A DNA stretch of 41,714 nt from Dethiobacter alkaliphilus (GTDB lineage: Bacteria > Bacillota > Dethiobacteria > DTU022 > UBA8154): positions 1-41,714 of the forward strand of contig JAENYV010000024.1 of the NCBI GenBank assembly GCA_016841605.1. The letters are read 5' to 3'. The notes under the pieces are model-generated. The model saw only the letters and a list, made by a program, of their open reading frames with translations. It made no database searches and was not told where the DNA came from. Shown piece by piece: positions 1-7,604 of the stretch (the first letter of the stretch is position 1; each line of letters begins with the position of its first letter). The translations under genes and the position numbers were made by a program.

Positions 1-4
1 TATT

Positions 5-52
5 ATGTTAACATAATACATGCCTTTTCTCCAAACCATTTAGGGGGCTAAA
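5..52 (+). repeat. Left copy of island-bracketing inverted repeat
   Basis: This 48-bp segment matches the reverse complement of 15927-15974 without gaps at about 40 of 48 positions. Conserved blocks are an 11-bp block containing the palindrome ATGTTAACAT, an 11-bp TTTTCTCCAAA block and a 14-bp TTTAGGGGGCTAAA block that is itself a small hairpin; the 9-bp and 3-bp spacers between them vary. On this side the palindrome extends to 18 perfect bases (1-18). The copies face each other across about 16 kb that contain every LytTR-type box in the window. No transposase or recombinase lies between them. The function (element end, recombination site or regulatory site) is unknown. Confidence 0.75.
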
Positions 53-83
53 TAGGTAGGATACTACATTAGTGTGTGCGGTT

Positions 84-152
84 ACAATTCATGACGTAAA
101 AATGACATCTCATGCAGATGTTAACATGTAAAGAAGTATTTAATATATGATT
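84..152 (+). promoter_or_regulatory. LytTR-type direct-repeat operator and promoter A
   Basis: Half-sites ACAATTCATG (84-93) and ACATCTCATG (105-114) are spaced 21 bp start to start, the geometry used by LytTR-family regulators. A -10-like TATGAT starts 32 bp after the second half-site (146-151), with no good -35. The region from the second half-site to the -10 aligns without gaps with the promoter at 3492-3559. It precedes the lipoprotein gene at 204. A palindrome ATGTTAACAT (118-127), shared with the island ends, lies between operator and -10. Confidence 0.75.
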
Positions 153-203
153 AGTTCAATAACAATAATAAAAATAAAAAAACTTGTTTGGAGGAATCAT
201 ATC

Positions 204-665
204 ATGAAAAAGTTTATTCTCAGTCTGGTTATTATGTTGTTGACCATTTTTATGCTTGCAGGATGTGGCGGCGGAACCGATTCGGCTGCACCAGCCGATT
301 CAGCGGCACAAGAGCTGCCGACAGCTACCGAGGAGCCGGCAGCTACCGAGGAGCCGGCAGCTACCACCAATGGCGTTGATATGACATTAGTTAAGGAACT
401 AGAGCAAAAGAATATCAAGCTTGTAGAGGTTTTTAATGAGGTTGCTCCTCTAGCTGTTAATAATGGCTGGAAAGAGGATGAAGCAACACTAAAAGATTTA
501 ACGGCCACTCAAGCTATCATTGAGACATTTAACTCTATTGTTAAGGACCCGGCATCAGCCGAAGGAGTTGACTTGCCTGGGATGATACAAGCTGCAGATG
601 AGTTAATCAAAGAATTAGACACCAATACCAGGGCAAAAGTTTCTGTTCCCTTCACCGGCCAATAA
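204..665 (+). CDS. Small surface lipoprotein, paralogue of the one at 12139
   Basis: This 153-residue protein has a classic lipoprotein signal: two Lys, a hydrophobic core and the lipobox LAGC with Cys21. A Pro/Ala/Glu-rich tether follows, containing a tandem EEPAAT repeat (about residues 38-53), then a conserved, mostly helical and acidic domain of about 95 residues that starts with LVKELEQKNIKLVEV. The start at 204 has GGAGGA at 190-195; an in-frame ATG at 147 lacks a site and would spoil the signal peptide. Nucleotide identity with the paralogue is near complete over the signal region, so this is a recent duplication. It sits behind LytTR-type operator A and ends at its own hairpin terminator. 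I do not recognise the domain. It should be anchored on the outer face of the membrane; binding partner unknown. Confidence 0.85.
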   Translation: MKKFILSLVIMLLTIFMLAGCGGGTDSAAPADSAAQELPTATEEPAATEEPAATTNGVDMTLVKELEQKNIKLVEVFNEVAPLAVNNGWKEDEATLKDLTATQAIIETFNSIVKDPASAEGVDLPGMIQAADELIKELDTNTRAKVSVPFTGQ

Positions 666-715
666 AGGCTAAGAAGAATATCATGACTTACTAGTCGTCG
701 TAGAGCAAGTTCAAA

Positions 716-750
716 AGCACCTCTCCTTAAAACGGAGGGGTGCTTTCTTT
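716..750 (+). terminator. Rho-independent terminator after lipoprotein 1
   Basis: An 11-bp stem (AGCACCTCTCC with GGAGGGGTGCT, one G-T pair) around a short A-rich loop is followed by TTTCTTT. Closely related hairpins, with the same GAGCAAGTT...AAAGCACC lead-in, recur at 12637 and, degraded, near 5524; a similar stem is at 3442. Confidence 0.85.
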
Positions 751-751
751 A

Positions 752-819
752 ACATTTCATGGCGGAAAAATGACATTTCATGCAAGCTGGAAGATCAGGA
801 TAGTTTTTCATTATAAAAT
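752..819 (+). promoter_or_regulatory. LytTR-type operator and promoter C
   Basis: Half-sites ACATTTCATG at 752-761 and 773-782 are both perfect to the consensus and 21 bp apart. A -10-like TAAAAT starts at 814, 32 bp after the second half-site (an overlapping TATAAA starts at 812). It precedes the broken gene at 874-1308 and may also serve the stalk/WG gene at 1355. Confidence 0.75.
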
Positions 820-873
820 ATTCTTAGAAATTGTTTGATGGGAGAGTGTAAAAATGAAAAAGAGAGGAAAATT

Positions 874-1308
874 ATGAAAAAAAAATCATATCAGTAATAA
901 TCGCCATGACAATGTTGATGTCGGTTTTTGGTGGAATCTCAACCGAAGTATATGCGGCAGAGTTAGATATTGATTCTATCGAAAAAGCAGGAAATGAACT
1001 TGACGCCTTAATAAAGCAGTTTGAAAATATAGACTTCAATAATCTGCAATCTGCCGGCAGAGGAACCCGCAAGGGGAAGCACGGATAATACTGCAGATAT
1101 CAAAACAGATATGATGATTTCCGCCCGCAATACATACTACCCTGGGACTGCAAAACAACGGACGGGTTGTTGCAACCGGTTTAAGCCTTACCGGAGCGGA
1201 CGCTGTAGGAAGTTGGTGCTCCGGGATGTTATGCAGGCTTTTGATGTCTATGTGGGCCGGGATGGGGTAAAAAACACTATCAGTATTGATACCAGCAAAG
1301 GCTATTAA
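874..1308 (+). pseudogene. Broken secreted RCC1-like/stalk-domain protein
   Basis: The ATG at 874, behind an AGAGG site, is followed by nine A residues and then runs into a stop after seven codons. Shifting frame inside the A run opens a normal signal peptide (IISVIIAMTMLMSVFGG, then VYAAEL) and 43 further residues. Later frames show LQNNGRVVATGLSLTG, like an RCC1-type repeat, and finally LRDVMQAF through NTISIDTSKGY, which is the end of a copper-amine-oxidase-N/stalk domain as in the gene at 1355. At least two frame changes plus lost sequence indicate a pseudogene, although slippage in the A run could still yield the short N-terminal peptide. It is preceded by LytTR-type operator C. Confidence 0.7.
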
Positions 1309-1354
1309 GCTTACCTAAGATGATATATAAATCAATAAGAAAGGAAGAGTGAAA

Positions 1355-3397
1355 GTGAGAAAAAAGCTGCATGTATTTTCAGCCTTGGTTTTAATTATGA
1401 CGGTAGCCTTATCCGGTATGGCCTTTGCAGCCACATCGCCACAAGGGCTGACAGTCAGTTCCACCAGCGCCCAGGTGCTGGTCAACGGGAAATCCACAAG
1501 CTTTGAGGCCTATACGATTGAAGGCTATACCTACTTTAATCTGAGGGATATTGCTTTGGCGGTAAATGGTACCGAAAAGCAATTTGCCGTAACCTATGAC
1601 AGCGAAAAAAACGCCATCAATCTGCTTTCCAAAACACCCTATACCTCCAACGGAACGGAGTTTGCTGCCGGGGACGGTCAGGCGAAGCCGGCAACACCGA
1701 ATACTGCCAAAATCTATCAGGATGGCAGCTTAATCAACCTGACTGCCTATACCATCGGCGGCTATAATTTCTTTAAGCTAAGGGATCTGGCCCAGGCCTT
1801 TAATATCGGAGTCACGTGGGATGCCGCTACCAGCACCATTGGCATTGACACTACCCAGTCCTATGTCGCTCCGGCCGCGGCGCCGGCCCCTGTCGCAGCG
1901 AAAACCCCGGTCACGGCTCCGACTAAGGTAGCAGGCACTTGGTATACGCCGAATTATCAGGATGAGTTTTCTTATATTGTAGAGCAATATGCGGAAAAAG
2001 AAGGCGTATTTTTAGGATATCGCTACAAGGATTTTGAAGACCCTAATAATTACGTTACCATCTATTCTTCCGATATGCAGATTATAGCTGAGACAAAATA
2101 TCCTGGATTTAATAATTATTTTAGTGAAGGATTATGTGGTGTTGTCGATGCCGTCTCGTGGAACAGAGATGAACCGACCCCCACTGGTCACTATGGGTAC
2201 ATCGACACAGCCGGAAATGAGGTTATTCCTTGTATATATGACTATGCAGGAGCTTTTAAATTCGGGCTGGCATTTGTCCGTAAAACAGAAGGCGGCACAC
2301 AAAAGACTCTTATCATTAATAAGAAAAATGAAACCGTGCTTTCCTTTAAAGAAAGCGAATTGCCCAAGTACGCTTCCGGTGCGACCATCAGTCCAACCGT
2401 CAGACCAAACTATATTCTGCTGAAGGGTATTTATTACGATCATCAGGGTAAGGAAATCAGCGTCGAGGCCCGCAAGAACACTTCCGATGCCTATGGGTAT
2501 TGGGATGAGAATGGCGATAGGATGGATACGGACTACGATGGCCATTACCATGATAATTGGGGCTATGAATACGCAGTCTACAATAAAAGTGAAGTCGATG
2601 CCTTTATAAAAAGCTATCAAAAAACCTACAGCGATATAAAAGATGTCGGGAACGGATTCTTTATCGTCACATCCAAAGGGAAAAAGGGTGTCGTCAATAA
2701 GAATAATAATATCATCGTCCCGATACAATACCGCATGATTGATGCGTGCTATACCGAGACGGACACCTATTTTGTAACCAATTACGACTATGATGACGGC
2801 AAAGCCATCTATTCGTCCACGGGTAAACAGCTATTGGACGGTACGAAGTTTAACAGATATTACTACGCTGGTCACAACGCCATTTATTATTACAAATGGC
2901 TTAATGCCGGCTGGGGCATCATCTCTTTGAGCGGTGAGGATATTGTCCCCAATAGTAAAAAATATCATAAGTTTTTCTATGGATGGAACGGATTGCTAGG
3001 TTTCTATTACGATTCTTCCTCTGAGCCCAACCCCCACTTATTGTCCTTCTACACGACGACAAATATGCAGGTAAAGGCCGACACCACCAGCCTGAAGGCT
3101 ACGATTGCCAAATGCAATAAATTTTTGGCAGACAAGAAAGCCGCGGGAATAGTTGTTCCTTGGGCTGAAAACTTGTCCGCTCTTATTGCTAAGGCAACGA
3201 AGGTGGCAAATTCCAAGAATCCTATTTGGATCGATGTTAATACGATGGAAGCACTGCTGATGAGTGATTTCCATAATGCAGCTTTGATGAGCAAAAGTAC
3301 AGAGGACAAGGTGAAGGACGCGAAGGAGTTTGTCGAGTTGCAAAAAGAAAGAATTGAAAAATTAAAGCAAAAACTGGAAGAAAAATATGGAAAGTAA
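1355..3397 (+). CDS. Secreted stalk-domain and WG-repeat surface protein
   Basis: The chosen GTG start at 1355 lies 7 nt after AAGGAAG; GTG at 1349 is too close to that site. The 680-residue product has a signal peptide (MRKKLHVF... cleaved after MAFA). Two copper-amine-oxidase-N/stalk-type repeats follow at about residues 25-165; each has the pattern TIxGYxxFxLRDxA. After a Pro/Ala linker come several WG-type repeats (YIDTAGNEVIP, GVVNKNNNIIVPIQY, GWGIISLSGEDIVP) and a charged C-terminal helix. Stalk domains are usually cell-wall or S-layer associated and WG repeats usually bind or scaffold, but no specific function can be assigned. It lies in the LytTR-box island, downstream of operator C and the broken gene, and ends at a double hairpin. 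A WG fragment of a relative survives near 15722. Confidence 0.85.
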   Translation: MRKKLHVFSALVLIMTVALSGMAFAATSPQGLTVSSTSAQVLVNGKSTSFEAYTIEGYTYFNLRDIALAVNGTEKQFAVTYDSEKNAINLLSKTPYTSNGTEFAAGDGQAKPATPNTAKIYQDGSLINLTAYTIGGYNFFKLRDLAQAFNIGVTWDAATSTIGIDTTQSYVAPAAAPAPVAAKTPVTAPTKVAGTWYTPNYQDEFSYIVEQYAEKEGVFLGYRYKDFEDPNNYVTIYSSDMQIIAETKYPGFNNYFSEGLCGVVDAVSWNRDEPTPTGHYGYIDTAGNEVIPCIYDYAGAFKFGLAFVRKTEGGTQKTLIINKKNETVLSFKESELPKYASGATISPTVRPNYILLKGIYYDHQGKEISVEARKNTSDAYGYWDENGDRMDTDYDGHYHDNWGYEYAVYNKSEVDAFIKSYQKTYSDIKDVGNGFFIVTSKGKKGVVNKNNNIIVPIQYRMIDACYTETDTYFVTNYDYDDGKAIYSSTGKQLLDGTKFNRYYYAGHNAIYYYKWLNAGWGIISLSGEDIVPNSKKYHKFFYGWNGLLGFYYDSSSEPNPHLLSFYTTTNMQVKADTTSLKATIAKCNKFLADKKAAGIVVPWAENLSALIAKATKVANSKNPIWIDVNTMEALLMSDFHNAALMSKSTEDKVKDAKEFVELQKERIEKLKQKLEEKYGK

Positions 3398-3414
3398 ATG
3401 ATCTTATGAAGAAC

Positions 3415-3479
3415 CAGCCCCGGAGAAATCCGGGGCTGTTGACAGCACCGCTCCGATAAACGGAGGGGTGCTGTCTTTT
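3415..3479 (+). terminator. Tandem terminator hairpins
   Basis: The first hairpin is a perfect 10-bp stem (CAGCCCCGGA, loop GAAA, TCCGGGGCTG; 3415-3438). The second is a 14-bp stem with one mismatch (ACAGCACCGCTCCG with CGGAGGGGTGCTGT) followed by CTTTT (3442-3479). Together they separate the stalk/WG gene from operator B. Confidence 0.85.
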
Positions 3480-3491
3480 GGGAGTGGAATG

Positions 3492-3559
3492 ACATTTCAT
3501 GACGGAAAAATGACATCTCATGTAGGCGGTAACATCTTAGAAAGCATTTGATATATGAT
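3492..3559 (+). promoter_or_regulatory. LytTR-type operator and promoter B
   Basis: Half-sites ACATTTCATG (3492-3501) and ACATCTCATG (3513-3522) are 21 bp apart, and -10-like TATGAT is at 3554-3559, 32 bp after the second half-site. It is collinear with promoter A through the -10 and precedes the stalk protein at 3608. Confidence 0.75.
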
Positions 3560-3607
3560 TGGTCTGTTCAAGTCTTACCATATAAAGTATTGGAGGTATG
3601 CATCATT

Positions 3608-5407
3608 ATGAAAAGATTAATGGGTGTTATCCTGACATTATTTCTTATAACAGCCCAAGGCACAACTTGTCTGGCAGCAACGGACTCTTATGATAATGCC
3701 GTGGCGGCGCTGGAAGAAAACTTGGCGAAAGTCAACGCAAGAATAGCAGAGCTTGAGGAAATGAAGAAAGCCACTTACTTTTCATTGTATAAGCTTCGAG
3801 ATGATGCCGAGGCATTAAGAAAAAGATGGATCACAAAAGCAGGTGAGGCATGTGCCGATGGATATTCGGAAGATTTTTACATAAATTATTGGACTAGATG
3901 GTATAATATCATGGCCATGGAAGGCAGTACGGGCATAAACCAGGATGAAAGTCCCGGACGCGAAATCTACGAATGGATGCACAGCATAGGCAAGCCTGTT
4001 CATCCCGAGAATACAGCTTATGGCTTAGATTGGGAGATGAATCATTCGTATGGGTATTTTGACAACCTATATAACATCTATGCCATAAAAAGAGAATTGA
4101 GCCTGCTGCAGGCGCTGGCAGAGAAAGGAAACTTGTTGAAAGCTACCGGAGTTACCGGTGCCGAGTATGATTTGTTGATGCAAGAACTGCAAAACAGGCC
4201 GAAAAAAATATCTTCCCAATGGGGTATTGTATCGGAAAGCAGCTATGAACCCATCATATACGACAATATAAAGGCAATTGGTACGGAGTATGCAAAATTA
4301 CCGGAAAGTAAGAAGGTAAAAGCAATCGACGTCGCAGCTCTCATAGGAAGCACCGGCAGCGGTACTCCGCTGGAACAGGCCTTGCAACAGATCAATGCAA
4401 GAATAGCAGAGCTTCAGATTAATAAGAAAGCCGCCACCTACAAAGTGAATACTTTTCATGATAGAGCCAATGGTTTGATGATTAAATATTTGCATGATGC
4501 GCGTAACAAGATAGGCGATTCGACAGAGAATAATTTTATGTGTGCGTATTACAGACAATGGAATGCCAGCTTACAACAATATGATAAAGCGGGATTAAAG
4601 GGATTAAACCAGGATGAAGATCCCGGGTTTAAACTATACCAATGGATGAACAGCATAGGCCAACCTGGGCAGCCCACCGCAGTATCCTTTGGCTTAGATT
4701 GGGAGAAAGATCATTCTTATGAGTATTTTGATGGCCTATATAACTTATATGCCATAAATAGAGAATCGAGCCTATTGCAGGCTTTGGTAGATAAATGTAA
4801 TTCATTGAAGGATACCGGTATTACCAGCGCCAAATACGATGAGCTAATGAAAGAACTGCAGAGCAGGCCGCAAAAAATTGCTTCCCAATGGGGCATTGTC
4901 TCAGACAGCAGTTACGAACCAATCGTATATGACATTTTAAGAGATATCGGTAATGGTACTGCAACACCAACACCAACACCAACACCAACACCAACACCAA
5001 CACCAACACCAACACCAACACCAACTACGCCTACTCAATCTTCATCAAATGCAACTTCCGTCAATATCAAGTTATGGATTGAAAACCAGAATGCCGAGGT
5101 CTTAGGCGACAATAAACAAATCAATGTACCGCCCGTTTTACGTTTGGGCAGAACCTTTGTGCCTTTGCGTTTCATCGGAGAAGCCTTGGGGGCAAGCTTT
5201 AGCTGGGATGGGACTACTCAGACGGTAACCTTTTCCATGGGTGACCAGAAGCTGGCCCTGGTTATCGGGCAGACCGGTTCGGGGCTGGATGTGGCGCCGT
5301 TCATTGAAAACGGCAGGACCATGGTTCCGGTGCGTTATATCTCGGAGGCCTTCGGCGCCTCGGTAAACTGGGACGGAACAACCCGCCAGGTTACTGTTAC
5401 AAAGTAG
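3608..5407 (+). CDS. Secreted protein: two helical repeats, Thr-Pro linker, C-terminal stalk domain
   Basis: The start at 3608 has GGAGG about 10 nt upstream. The 599-residue product has a signal peptide (cleavage after TCLA) and two homologous units of roughly 210 residues. Each unit begins with a coiled-coil-like INARIAEL/VNARIAEL segment and contains FGLDWE or YGLDWE, a YFD.LYN motif and SQWGIVS..SYEPI. A (Thr-Pro)n linker of about 10 units follows, then a copper-amine-oxidase-N/stalk domain with paired FVPLRFIGEALG and MVPVRYISEAFG motifs, typical of Clostridia surface proteins. The stalk domain is likely the wall anchor and the repeats the exposed part. I do not recognise the repeat unit. 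It has its own LytTR-type promoter and its own terminator. Confidence 0.87.
   Translation: MKRLMGVILTLFLITAQGTTCLAATDSYDNAVAALEENLAKVNARIAELEEMKKATYFSLYKLRDDAEALRKRWITKAGEACADGYSEDFYINYWTRWYNIMAMEGSTGINQDESPGREIYEWMHSIGKPVHPENTAYGLDWEMNHSYGYFDNLYNIYAIKRELSLLQALAEKGNLLKATGVTGAEYDLLMQELQNRPKKISSQWGIVSESSYEPIIYDNIKAIGTEYAKLPESKKVKAIDVAALIGSTGSGTPLEQALQQINARIAELQINKKAATYKVNTFHDRANGLMIKYLHDARNKIGDSTENNFMCAYYRQWNASLQQYDKAGLKGLNQDEDPGFKLYQWMNSIGQPGQPTAVSFGLDWEKDHSYEYFDGLYNLYAINRESSLLQALVDKCNSLKDTGITSAKYDELMKELQSRPQKIASQWGIVSDSSYEPIVYDILRDIGNGTATPTPTPTPTPTPTPTPTPTPTTPTQSSSNATSVNIKLWIENQNAEVLGDNKQINVPPVLRLGRTFVPLRFIGEALGASFSWDGTTQTVTFSMGDQKLALVIGQTGSGLDVAPFIENGRTMVPVRYISEAFGASVNWDGTTRQVTVTK
4962..5024 (+). 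repeat. In-frame hexanucleotide microsatellite coding Thr-Pro
   Basis: About ten copies of CAACAC encode an alternating Thr-Pro linker between the helical repeats and the stalk domain. Because the unit is 6 bp, copy-number change would lengthen or shorten the linker without shifting frame. Confidence 0.9.
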
Positions 5408-5451
5408 ACGGAAAAACAAAGCAGGAAAATAAGTGAATAGTAAATTAGGAG

Positions 5452-5490
5452 AAGCGGCCCTGAAGTATAAATTCATGGCCGCTTTTTTGA
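5452..5490 (+). terminator. Rho-independent terminator after the stalk protein
   Basis: The stem AAGCGGCC/GGCCGCTT (5452-5459 and 5477-5484), with further weak pairing in the loop, is followed by TTTT. Just downstream, around 5524-5556, is a degraded copy of the island's common terminator repeat that lacks the second arm and the T run. Confidence 0.75.
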
Positions 5491-5529
5491 TCGTTTCAAC
5501 CGCTTGGTAAAGGAGCAAGTTTAAAAGCA

Positions 5530-6030
5530 CCGCTCCTATATAACCGGAGGAAAACACTCTGCCATATTTTTGGGTGACCGCTGCAATACTTTTTGCGCCA
5601 AGCCTATGATTTTCTTTAGTGCTTACCGGCATGTCGCCAACAAAACTGACCGTGCCTGCGTAGCTATTGGTGATTTGGATGGGGCTTATTGCCTTTGGTT
5701 TTACAAACGATTTTTAAGGTTCTGTCGATTGCGCTGGGAATACGCTTGCAAGCATTCACGGCATTCTCAAGAGCATTGGCAAAAATAACGCAAAGGTCCA
5801 TATCGGCTACCGCGGTGTTCTCGGGTAGATCTATGTGGGTTTCTACGGCAATTCCTTCATTTTTGGCCTTGACAATATAGGCAGAGAGAATCAAATTAAC
5901 GGTATAATTGCGGCAATACTTACAAATTAGCACCACGCATGTATAAAGCCCTAACAGATAGAGGTTATTCTTGAGCTTGATTCCGCAATCCAAGAGCATA
6001 TACATTAGGATAATCACATATGCAGTACCA
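5530..6030 (-). pseudogene. AgrC-like GHKL histidine kinase with internal deletion
   Basis: Read on the minus strand, a short N-terminal membrane piece (LMYMLLDCGIKLK, NLYLLGLY) jumps directly to YCRNYTVNLILSAYI and the ATP-binding N-box FANALENAVNAC. Compared with the intact kinase at 12701-13969 it lacks about 250 residues: most transmembrane helices, the dimerisation helix and the phospho-acceptor His. A further frame change near 5690 separates the last part, which still shows DMPVSTKENHRLGAKSI. The start region is also out of frame. It lies directly downstream of the LytTR regulator gene, the same order as in the second module. It cannot signal as encoded. Confidence 0.8.
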
Positions 6031-6084
6031 ATAAGTTGCCAAGTCCATGATCATTCATGTAACGCGGCATTTTTATGCCTCCTA

Positions 6085-6813
6085 TCATTCCTCCGTTTGA
6101 AAGCAATGATTGATATAAGCTTCTTTAACTTCTTTGAAAGCATTTCTTGAAACGGGGATGAAAAGGTTGCTGGTTGTTGTAATGCCCTCCGGTGAGAGTT
6201 TTTTGATATAGTCTAGGTTGACGATGTAGGAGCGGTGAGGCTTGATGAAACGTTTATCTTTTAATAAAATCGCTTCCATCTGAGAAATAGTACTGAAGCT
6301 TCTGATTGTTTCGCCGCCTTTTTGATAAAAATAAAGAGTTCGGCCAACCACCTCAACATTGATCAGCTCATGAAGGAAGACCTTGACGAGGTTGGATTGT
6401 GTTTTTATCACGATATAAGGCTGCGGGTCGCCGGAACTGTCGTGGCAGGCCTTTTCTAAAACAGCAAACAGCTTGTCTTTGTTGATTGGTTTCAACAGAT
6501 AGTAAAAAGCGTCCACGGCATAAGATTCTACCGCAAATTCCGAGGAGGTTGTCAAAAATATGATTTTGGCTACCTCATCTTTTTTTCTGATCTCATCGGC
6601 AAGCTCGATGCCGTTGATGTTCGGCATAATAATGTCCAAAAGAAAGATATCAAAATGTTTGCCGATTTCTAACTGCGCTATCAGCTCCATACTATTTATG
6701 AAGCTGCGTACTTCGTTTTGGCTTTCTGTCAAGCGGCAGCTTAAATATTCATCTACAAATTGACTGATTTGTAAAAGCTCCTGCTTGTAATCATCGCAAA
6801 TAGCAATCTTCAT
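6085..6813 (-). CDS. LytTR-family response regulator (AgrA/LytR type)
   Basis: The 242-residue protein has an N-terminal receiver domain (acidic pair D7/D8, phospho-acceptor D60 in FLLDIIMP, conserved Lys108 in LLKPI). A C-terminal LytTR DNA-binding domain (about 130-238) contains the typical FIKPHRSYIVNLDYI. LytTR proteins bind pairs of short direct repeats one helical turn pair apart, which matches the eight ACATTTCATG boxes in this island. It is the only intact LytTR regulator here, so it is the likely controller of that regulon and likely partner of the kinases at 7605 and 12701. The start is supported by GAGGTGG and an extended -10 promoter. A kinase remnant follows it on the same strand. 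Confidence 0.92.
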   Translation of the reverse strand: MKIAICDDYKQELLQISQFVDEYLSCRLTESQNEVRSFINSMELIAQLEIGKHFDIFLLDIIMPNINGIELADEIRKKDEVAKIIFLTTSSEFAVESYAVDAFYYLLKPINKDKLFAVLEKACHDSSGDPQPYIVIKTQSNLVKVFLHELINVEVVGRTLYFYQKGGETIRSFSTISQMEAILLKDKRFIKPHRSYIVNLDYIKKLSPEGITTTSNLFIPVSRNAFKEVKEAYINHCFQTEE

Positions 6814-6848
6814 ATTGCCACCTCAAGTTTTTTCTGCATCCAATTTTC

Positions 6849-6857
6849 ATTATACCA
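6849..6857 (-). promoter_or_regulatory. Extended -10 promoter of the LytTR regulator gene
   Basis: On the minus strand TGGTATAAT is a perfect extended -10 (TGnTATAAT) about 35 bp before the start codon. A similar sequence sits before the broken regulator at 14259, so it belongs to the duplicated module. Confidence 0.7.
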
Positions 6858-6886
6858 GAATCTTTCAAAAAATAACGACTGAACTT

Positions 6887-6953
6887 ACATTTCATAACCA
6901 AAAAACACATTTCATGCAGATGTATTATTACTCGATTCTAGAGGTGATAATAA
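6887..6953 (+). promoter_or_regulatory. LytTR-type operator D, facing no intact gene
   Basis: Half-sites ACATTTCATA (6887-6896) and ACATTTCATG (6907-6916) are 20 bp apart, one less than elsewhere. -10-like GATAAT (6946) or TAATAA (6948) follows at the usual distance. It points right, divergent from the regulator gene, but only degraded sequence lies downstream, so its target has probably been lost. Confidence 0.6.
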
Positions 6954-7049
6954 AAATTTTAAACATGATTATCAAGCTAACTCAGCAAGCATGGTCGGGA
7001 TTATCTTGATAATTAAACTCTTGTGGCAAATGGATATAACCTTCTTTGC

Positions 7050-7435
7050 TCAGTTGATTATAAGAACGAAATAAATCCGTAAATATCGTTGTTTCTAAGG
7101 TACAAAGAGCAAGGAAAGCAGACTGTTTGCGGAAGTCAGAGTGTTCTAGAGGGCGTGGGTCAGGGAAGCAAGAAGCAGTCCCCTGAAGATAAGCCGCTTT
7201 GCTTTTAGCGGATAGATGAACTTGGCCAATCCAGCGTGATAACCAACGATTATTCCACAAAAGGCATGATTCGGAATCGAAGTGAAAGCCCGCAGCACAC
7301 CGGTGGAAAAACCATAATCGAAAACATAATAGATGTTTTCAAGGAGGAGCAAAACCGAGCGCTCCGGCGCCGTAGTAGACGATGCCGTCATTTAAATTAT
7401 TGTAAAAGGCCTTATTCCTGATTTTTTCAACTTAT
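7050..7435 (-). pseudogene. PrsW-family membrane protease remnant
   Basis: On the minus strand the frame shows DGIVYYGAGALGFA, then after a frameshift LLENIYYVFDYG, STGVLRAFTSIPNHAF and GIIVGYHAGLAKF. This is the conserved core of the PrsW family of multi-pass membrane metalloproteases, including the Glu-Asn and His positions. The N-terminal third is missing and the C-terminal part is out of frame with stops. PrsW proteins act in site-1 cleavage of anti-sigma factors; this copy is dead. It lies behind the minus-strand LytTR-type operator E, so the intact gene was probably a regulon member. Confidence 0.72.
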
Positions 7436-7439
7436 CATA

Positions 7440-7507
7440 ATTAACGACCTGGTTCAACGACGATCAATGCTTAGTGCACGAAATGTCACTTTTACGTCAT
7501 GGAATGT
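7440..7507 (-). promoter_or_regulatory. LytTR-type operator E (minus strand)
   Basis: On the minus strand, half-sites ACATTCCATG (7507-7498) and ACATTTCGTG (7486-7477) are 21 bp apart, with GTTAAT at the standard -10 position (7445-7440). It faces the PrsW remnant, and its back faces the kinase gene at 7605. Confidence 0.65.
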
Positions 7508-7604
7508 AAGTTATACCTCTTTAAACTAAGGTAAACTAGAATTAATAGTATACACACAAAATCCTAGAGATTGACAGTTGCCGAAATGGAGGCGATTAGC
7601 TAGG

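Noticed and set aside
1-60. Left inverted repeat as a transcription terminator
   Set aside because: The palindrome is A/T-rich without a GC stem or T run, and the same multi-block sequence recurs inverted 16 kb away.
2132-2728. Minus-strand 198-codon open frame with hydrophobic stretches
   Set aside because: It is fully opposite the stalk/WG gene, whose repeats explain its low-complexity composition; there is no start signal.
4962-5024. Possible CRISPR-like array
   Set aside because: The repeats are a 6-bp microsatellite without spacers and encode a Thr-Pro linker.
5138-5632. Minus-strand 164-codon open frame
   Set aside because: Only its first part is meaningful, as the out-of-frame end of the kinase remnant; the rest is antisense to the stalk domain.
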